DNA of 64,000 bases from Neobacillus niacini (GTDB taxonomy: Bacteria; Bacillota; Bacilli; Bacillales; Cytobacillaceae), in contig NZ_JAUSZN010000001.1 in the NCBI RefSeq assembly GCF_030817595.1, forward strand, positions 1,620,001 to 1,684,000, written 5' to 3'. Both the position numbers and the translations under genes were made by a program. The notes beneath the pieces were generated by a model that ran no database searches, was not told where the DNA came from, and worked only from the letters and a program-made list of their open reading frames with translations. Shown here one piece after another: positions 58,904 through 64,000 of the stretch; the first letter of the stretch is position 1, and each line of letters opens with the position of its first letter.

Positions 58904-59898
58904 CATTGTCGAAGCATGACTCCTGTTAGGAAAGTAAGGAATACGTGTGTTCCTAGTTTAACGGTTGGCTGGACGAGTGTGTCCTTTAATGGATCGAGGC
59001 AGACGATGTCCATTGCTTTTACTTTTGGATGACGACCTGCTGCTAGTACCCCTTCTAGCAACTCTTCCGTTGTCATGCCCCCCGGGGTTGATGCCGGTAC
59101 CCCAGGGGCATAAGCAATATCTAACACATCCATATCTACCGTTAAATAAATGGTATCAACCTTTGAAGATAGTTCTTCTAAGCATTGCTGAACGGTTTCT
59201 TCTATCCCCTTTTTTCGAGCTGTACGAAGTGTAAAATAATTAACCCCTTTTTCATCTGCATATTGTTTTAAGTCCTTCGTATTAAAAAAGCCATGCAGAC
59301 CAATGTTGTACATATTACTGCCGTCAACTACTCCACTTTCAATTAAATTACGCATAGGTGTTCCATTTGATGGACCATTATCTGACATGTCTCGCAAATC
59401 AAAATGAGTATCAAATTGTAAAATTCCAATTTTTTCAGAAGGCTTTGCCTGGTGCATTCCTTTCACCATCATCGCTGTGATTGAGTGATCTCCGCCAATC
59501 GCACACACCTTTGAATCTTGAAAATGGCTATGGACCAATGCGGCTGCCTGAATGATGTTGTCGTGGCACTTTCTAATATCCGTGACATGCATCGGAACAT
59601 CCCCGGCGTCAAGTGCATTCATTTCTGCCAAATCAACATCATCATCAAGATTGTAGGTTGCAAAGCTCCGCCAAGAACGTCTAAAGGCATCGGGAAACTC
59701 TGACGCACCAGAAGCACTTATCGATGAACGAGACAAAGGAACACCGAGAATCACGACCTCGGCCTCCTTGATTTTTTCAAAGTCATTCAAAGTGGTTATT
59801 GGCTGAATCCATTCATGAACCTTCCCCCCTGCCCCACTCTCAAGGTTTACCCAAGTAAAGCTGGGTGGATTAATTGTTGGATAGAGAAAGCTCTTCAA
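58891..59898 (-). CDS. hutG: Formimidoylglutamase
   Basis: Hydrolyses N-formimino-L-glutamate to glutamate and formamide, the last step of histidine degradation. An arginase-fold protein of 335 residues with manganese ligands in IGGDHSITAMM, FDTHFDLRD and TVDMDVLDIAY. The start is TTG 59898 with AGAGGAGG eight bases before it, inside the end of hutI (29-base overlap). Confidence 0.92.
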   Translation of the reverse strand: MKSFLYPTINPPSFTWVNLESGAGGKVHEWIQPITTLNDFEKIKEAEVVILGVPLSRSSISASGASEFPDAFRRSWRSFATYNLDDDVDLAEMNALDAGDVPMHVTDIRKCHDNIIQAAALVHSHFQDSKVCAIGGDHSITAMMVKGMHQAKPSEKIGILQFDTHFDLRDMSDNGPSNGTPMRNLIESGVVDGSNMYNIGLHGFFNTKDLKQYADEKGVNYFTLRTARKKGIEETVQQCLEELSSKVDTIYLTVDMDVLDIAYAPGVPASTPGGMTTEELLEGVLAAGRHPKVKAMDIVCLDPLKDTLVQPTVKLGTHVFLTFLTGVMLRQCASN

Positions 59899-61168
59899 GC
59901 AAATGACCTCCTCTGACAACCACCACTCCATTTTTTATAACCGTATGCGTATGATTCACTCCATAAGAATATTGAAGCTTCATATAATTATCAACACTGA
60001 ACATCGTAATATCTGCTTTTTTTCCAACCTCTAAACTGCCAATTTCCCGACCACGATTGATCGCATGTGCTGCATTAATTGTTGCTGCAGTAATCACCTC
60101 AGCAGGAGTCATCCCCATCTTCAAACAGCCAAGATTCATAATGAAAGGCAGAGACACAGTCGGTGACGAACCCGGATTACAGTCGGTTGACAACGCCACT
60201 GGCACTCCCAAATCAATCATTTTACGGCCATTTGCTGATTCCGCCATTAAAAAGTAAGCTGTCCCCGGCAGCAGCACACCAACGACACCTTTTTCAGCCA
60301 TCGCTTTCATGCCTTTTTCTGAAGCTCTTAATAAATGATCTGCAGATATTGCACCAACCTCAGCCGCTAGCTCTGCCCCTTCATATGGTTCAATTTCATC
60401 CGCATGAATTTTCGGTATCAGCCCGTGTCTCTTACCTGCCTCAAGAATTCGCTTTGATTGCTCTGGAGTAAAAACACCATGCTCACAAAAAACATCATTG
60501 AATTCGGCCAACCCCAGCTCCGCAACCTTTGGAATCATTTCATCAATCAACAGCTCCACAAAATCATCAGGATTGTCTTTATACTCTTTTGGAACGGCGT
60601 GAGCACCCATAAAGGTAGGTACAATATCAATAACATGCTTTTCATTGAGCATTTTAGCTACTTCAAGCTGCTTAAGCTCGGTTTCCCACTCCATCCCGTA
60701 ACCACTTTTCGCCTCGACTGTTGTCACGCCGTGACGTAGGAATTGATTTAACCGTTCAAAGCTTTCATTAAAAAGCTCTTCATGACTTGCTGACTTAGTC
60801 TTCCTTGTTGTTGCATGAATCCCGCCGCCGCTGTTCATGATTTCCATGTAGGTGGCACCTTGTAGCCTCATATTAAACTCATTTTCTCTGCTTCCAGCAA
60901 AAACAAGATGAGTGTGAGGATCAACTAATCCTGGAGTAACAAGCTTTCCACTGGCATCCACTATCTCCGCTTCACCAAGACGCTTATCATATTTTTCAAA
61001 AAGCTCCTCATCTAGTCCTACATCACAAATGACACCATTTTCTATCCAAACACTTCCATTTTTAACCAGACCCAACTCAGACATCGCTTCCTTTACAAGA
61101 GGAGCATGTGAACTCCCCTGTAAGGTCACGAGCTGTGAAGCATTTCTTATAAAAATTGGCTTACTCAC
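59870..61168 (-). CDS. hutI: Imidazolonepropionase
   Basis: Opens the imidazolone ring. A 432-residue amidohydrolase with metal ligands in VDPHTHLVFAGSRENEF, KIHADEIEPYEG, SADHLLRAS and LSTDCNPGSSPT. GTG 61168 with AGAGGTGG five bases upstream; a GTG three codons earlier falls inside the ribosome binding site. Thirteen bases after hutU. Confidence 0.95.
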   Translation of the reverse strand: MSKPIFIRNASQLVTLQGSSHAPLVKEAMSELGLVKNGSVWIENGVICDVGLDEELFEKYDKRLGEAEIVDASGKLVTPGLVDPHTHLVFAGSRENEFNMRLQGATYMEIMNSGGGIHATTRKTKSASHEELFNESFERLNQFLRHGVTTVEAKSGYGMEWETELKQLEVAKMLNEKHVIDIVPTFMGAHAVPKEYKDNPDDFVELLIDEMIPKVAELGLAEFNDVFCEHGVFTPEQSKRILEAGKRHGLIPKIHADEIEPYEGAELAAEVGAISADHLLRASEKGMKAMAEKGVVGVLLPGTAYFLMAESANGRKMIDLGVPVALSTDCNPGSSPTVSLPFIMNLGCLKMGMTPAEVITAATINAAHAINRGREIGSLEVGKKADITMFSVDNYMKLQYSYGVNHTHTVIKNGVVVVRGGHLLEELSLSNN

Positions 61169-61181
61169 CCGTACCACCTCT

Positions 61182-62855
61182 TTAGTCTTGTTTCAGCATT
61201 GGCATTTTGATGCCTTTTTCCTTTGCTGTCTTAATTGCTAGTTCATAGCCTGCGTCGGCATGACGGACCACACCCATCCCAGGGTCTGTTGTTAATACTC
61301 GTTGTAAACGGACTTCTGCATCCTTCGTACCGTCTGCAACTATGACCATTCCGGAATGTTGAGAATAACCCATTCCTACTCCGCCGCCATGGTGAAGTGA
61401 AACCCAGCTGGCACCTCCGACTGCATTGATCATGGCATTGAGAATTGGCCAGTCAGAAACAGCGTCGCTTCCATCCTTCATTCCTTCTGTTTCCCGGTTA
61501 GGAGACGCAACAGAGCCTGCATCTAAGTGGTCACGGCCAATAACAATCGGCGCCGATACTTCACCTGAGGCTACAAGATCATTAATGATTTTTCCTAAGC
61601 GGGCACGATCACCGTATCCAAGCCAACATATACGAGCAGGAAGCCCTTGGAAGCTGATTTTTTCCTGAGCCATTCTCACCCATTTACAAAGGTGCTCATC
61701 ATCCTTGAATTCACGAAGCAGGACTTCATCAATTTTTCGAATATCCTCAGGGTCCCCCGACAATGCCGCCCAGCGGAAAGGTCCTTTTCCTTCACAGAAT
61801 AACGGACGGATATATGCTGGTACAAAGCCTGGAAAGTCAAAGGCATTGTCTACTCCCTCATCCTTCGCCACCTGACGAATGTTGTTACCATAATCAAAGG
61901 TTATGGCCCCTTTTTGCTGCATGGTCAGCATCGCTTTTACGTGGATTGCCATGCTTTGCTTTGATAGTTTTACATACTTAGAAGGATTTTCTTTTCTAAG
62001 AGTGGCTGCCTCTTCTAGACTAAAGCCTACAGGCACATAACCATTTAACGGGTCGTGGGCAGATGTTTGGTCTGTTAACACATCCGGATTAAACCCTTTT
62101 TCGATCATTATTGGTAAAATTTCAGCAGCGTTTCCAATAAGACCAATTGAGAGAGGCTTTCCGGCTTTCTTTGCTTCCTGTGCTAGATTAATAGCCTCTT
62201 CTAAATCGCTCGTTTTTACATCAAGGTAAGCGGTTTCAATCCGGCGATCAATTCTTGTTTCATCAACATCAATGGCTAGACAAACACCATCATTCATCGT
62301 TACCGCTAGCGGCTGAGCTCCACCCATTCCGCCAAGTCCGGCAGTTAAAGTAATCGTATGCTTTAAAGACCCGCTGAATTCCTGGCGAGCAAGCTCCGCA
62401 AACGTTTCATAAGTTCCTTGGACAATTCCCTGCGTTCCAATATAAATCCAACTGCCTGCTGTCATTTGTCCATACATCATTAATCCCTTTTTATCTAACT
62501 CGTGGAAATGCTCCCAGTTCGCCCAAGCCGGTACTAAATTGGAGTTTGCCAGCAATACCCGGGGTGCGTCCTTATGTGATTTAAAAATTGCTACAGGTTT
62601 ACCAGACTGAATTAACAGTGTTTCATCGTTTTCTAGTTCAAGCAGTGATTTGACAATCGCGTCATAAGCTTCCCAGTTCCGTGCAGCCTTACCAATTCCT
62701 CCATATACCACTAAATCCTCTGGGCGCTCAGCTACTTCTTGGTCAAGATTGTTCATTAGCATCCGAAGTGCAGCCTCTTGAATCCAGCCTTTTGCATGTA
62801 GATTTGTTCCTTTATAATTCTTAATCACTCTTGATTTTGCTGTACTCGCTTCCAT
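61182..62855 (-). CDS. hutU: Urocanate hydratase
   Basis: Converts urocanate to imidazolonepropionate using tightly bound NAD+. 557 residues with [15 protein letters not shown] (NAD+ site), [12 protein letters not shown], the active-site Cys region [15 protein letters not shown] and [13 protein letters not shown] 62855 with GAGGAG eight bases upstream. First gene of hutUIG. No hutH (histidase) is within the window, so it must lie elsewhere. Confidence 0.96.
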   Translation of the reverse strand: MEASTAKSRVIKNYKGTNLHAKGWIQEAALRMLMNNLDQEVAERPEDLVVYGGIGKAARNWEAYDAIVKSLLELENDETLLIQSGKPVAIFKSHKDAPRVLLANSNLVPAWANWEHFHELDKKGLMMYGQMTAGSWIYIGTQGIVQGTYETFAELARQEFSGSLKHTITLTAGLGGMGGAQPLAVTMNDGVCLAIDVDETRIDRRIETAYLDVKTSDLEEAINLAQEAKKAGKPLSIGLIGNAAEILPIMIEKGFNPDVLTDQTSAHDPLNGYVPVGFSLEEAATLRKENPSKYVKLSKQSMAIHVKAMLTMQQKGAITFDYGNNIRQVAKDEGVDNAFDFPGFVPAYIRPLFCEGKGPFRWAALSGDPEDIRKIDEVLLREFKDDEHLCKWVRMAQEKISFQGLPARICWLGYGDRARLGKIINDLVASGEVSAPIVIGRDHLDAGSVASPNRETEGMKDGSDAVSDWPILNAMINAVGGASWVSLHHGGGVGMGYSQHSGMVIVADGTKDAEVRLQRVLTTDPGMGVVRHADAGYELAIKTAKEKGIKMPMLKQD

Positions 62856-63013
62856 CCTATTCACTCCTCTATGTCCTTTTATCTCTCCTTTATTATAAAA
62901 ATAAAATCTTCTGAAAAATACAAATCATTCCTTAGAAAAGTAGCATTATTTATTTGTATAACTCGTTTATTTTTAGCCTAAAACTTCACTATTTTTAGGA
63001 AATAGTAAATTTT

Positions 63014-63053
63014 TTATAAAAAATAAGATTCAGCCTGTCACTGAATCTTATCT
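63014..63053 (-). terminator. Terminator of the AraC/YesN-type regulator gene
   Basis: ATAAGATTCAG/CTGAATCTTAT stem with TTTTTTAT on the minus strand. Confidence 0.85.
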
Positions 63054-63055
63054 TC

Positions 63056-64000
63056 TTATCCCTTATTCATCCGAAATTCTCTCGGTGATACTCCGACTAT
63101 TTCCTTAAACGTTCTGCTAAAGTAGTTCGGATTATGATAACCAATTAAGTGTGAAATTTCCTTTACTGGCTTGCTGGTCTCAAGCAGGTATCTTTTCGCT
63201 TCTTTTATTCTTATCCCTGTCAGGATTTCCGTAAAGCTTCGGCCAGTTTTTGAAATCAGCAAATGACTGAAATAGGATGAATTCCTATCGACGTATTTTG
63301 CCACATCTTCTAGCTTTAGTTCTTGGTTTGTAAAATGAGACTCAATATAGGAAATACCGCGTTCAATTGGATCCTGTTTAACCATCTGTTGGCTGGAATC
63401 AACACCTAAAAATATCTTTTGAATAAACAAGATTAGATTTTGTACGGACCGATAGAGAACACTATCATACAAAATCGAATGGAATATATATCGATACTCG
63501 TTTTCGTAGCTTTGCTGTTCATCTAAATCATAGGTCTTCATGAATCGTCTAATTTGTGCCAGAATACTTGTAAGTCTAATTCTTACCAATCCAGGATCAG
63601 GATAAGGATTTTCTAATCGGAGAAATTGATCATATAACCATGTTTTTATACCTTCAATGTCATGATTTGCGAGCATGTCCAACCATGCCCTTTGTTCCGG
63701 AGGAGCCAAAAAAGGGTCGATATGTACCCAGTCTGCTGTATTCTCAAACTCAATTATTTGCCGATAACCGTGATAATAGGTAAACTCCATCATTTTCTGC
63801 GTTTCTAGAAACTTTTCATTGAGACTAATGTGTGGTGATTTTTCATTCCTGATTAAAATAGCAAGCGGGTCGGAAAATTCCTCTTCCCACCTTCTCATCG
63901 CCTTTTGACATTGCTCTTTACTATTTTGGCAAGATTCTTTAAACAAAAGAACAACCCTATCACTTAAAGGGAAAATACCATGAAGTTCTTTGAAAGGGTA
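63056..64000 (-). CDS. AraC-type regulator, probably YesN-like response regulator (5' end outside window)
   Basis: The frame stays open to the right edge, so the N-terminus is missing. Visible is a 210-residue middle region (FFPL-like start, helical, with WLDMLANHDIEGIKTWLYDQF) of the type found in YesN response regulators. Then comes the C-terminal double helix-turn-helix: LEDVAKYVDRNSSYFSHLLISKTGRSFTEIL and VKEISHLIGYHNPNYFSRTFKEIVGVSPREFR. If complete, it would likely carry a receiver domain in front. It lies directly upstream of hutU in the same direction but is separated by its own terminator. Confidence 0.85.
   Translation of the reverse strand, partial: YPFKELHGIFPLSDRVVLLFKESCQNSKEQCQKAMRRWEEEFSDPLAILIRNEKSPHISLNEKFLETQKMMEFTYYHGYRQIIEFENTADWVHIDPFLAPPEQRAWLDMLANHDIEGIKTWLYDQFLRLENPYPDPGLVRIRLTSILAQIRRFMKTYDLDEQQSYENEYRYIFHSILYDSVLYRSVQNLILFIQKIFLGVDSSQQMVKQDPIERGISYIESHFTNQELKLEDVAKYVDRNSSYFSHLLISKTGRSFTEILTGIRIKEAKRYLLETSKPVKEISHLIGYHNPNYFSRTFKEIVGVSPREFRMNKG

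Overview
The window comes from a low-GC, endospore-forming Bacillota, most like a Bacillaceae genome of the Bacillus/Neobacillus type. The evidence is two gerA-type germination operons, a Spo0E-family phosphatase, a YheC/D spore-coat protein, ComK, a KimA potassium importer under a c-di-AMP riboswitch, S-box and preQ1 riboswitches, and Bacillus-style AGGAGG ribosome binding sites with many TTG/GTG starts. I cannot name a species. There are no rRNA or tRNA genes and no CRISPR array.

Layout. 0-11 kb is a mixed region: a TerB-like protein, a CoxG/SRPBCC protein, a TPR/winged-helix regulator, a scar of three gene remnants (histidine kinase, catalase, DUF4956), a class A penicillin-binding protein, a Cthe_2159-type lipoprotein, a DUF3231 protein and an AbrB-family membrane protein. 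11.9-14.7 kb is queuosine precursor synthesis: queCDE (minus) and queF (plus) diverge, each behind its own preQ1-I riboswitch. 14.8-17 kb has an HTH/J-domain protein whose terminator has been split by an IS1182-family element with a 27-bp flanking duplication, followed by an array of about 52-bp hairpin repeats. 17-20 kb holds an OsmC protein and an Ssu/Tau-type ABC transporter with a clear promoter and palindromic operator. 21-30 kb is sulfate assimilation (cysH-cysP-sat-cysC-sumT-sirB-cysJ-cysI) led by an S-box. 30-36 kb is nitrite assimilation (nirB-nirD-FNT channel-sumT-TrpD-like) with a second 52-bp hairpin array inside it.

36-45 kb carries two tandem germinant-receptor operons, each A-B-C plus a tiny two-helix membrane protein that fits the D-subunit position. 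The A gene of one operon is frameshifted in a run of A residues, and the D-like gene of the other is a previously uncalled 52-residue ORF. 45-46.2 kb holds comK, a 28-codon ORF plus two mutually exclusive hairpins directly upstream of it, and a candidate small RNA with a near-consensus promoter and terminator. 46-58 kb holds YkqA, MATE and MFS transporters, histidinol phosphatase, KimA, YheC/D, a glutaredoxin-like protein, a phosphoesterase, a hydrolase and a YjiH-type protein. Three copies of a 14-bp motif (GGTGCCTGTCACCA) lie between these genes. 58.9-63 kb is histidine utilisation (hutU-hutI-hutG, no hutH), and an AraC/YesN-type regulator runs off the right edge.

How it works together. Sirohaem made by the two SUMT copies and SirB serves both the sulfite reductase (CysJI) and the nitrite reductase (NirBD). 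No SirC dehydrogenase gene is present here, so that step must be encoded elsewhere. The most novel-looking signals are the two-locus 52-bp hairpin family with a compensatory base change, the comK leader arrangement, the candidate sRNA, the small D-like proteins of the ger operons, and an IS that duplicated an entire terminator hairpin.
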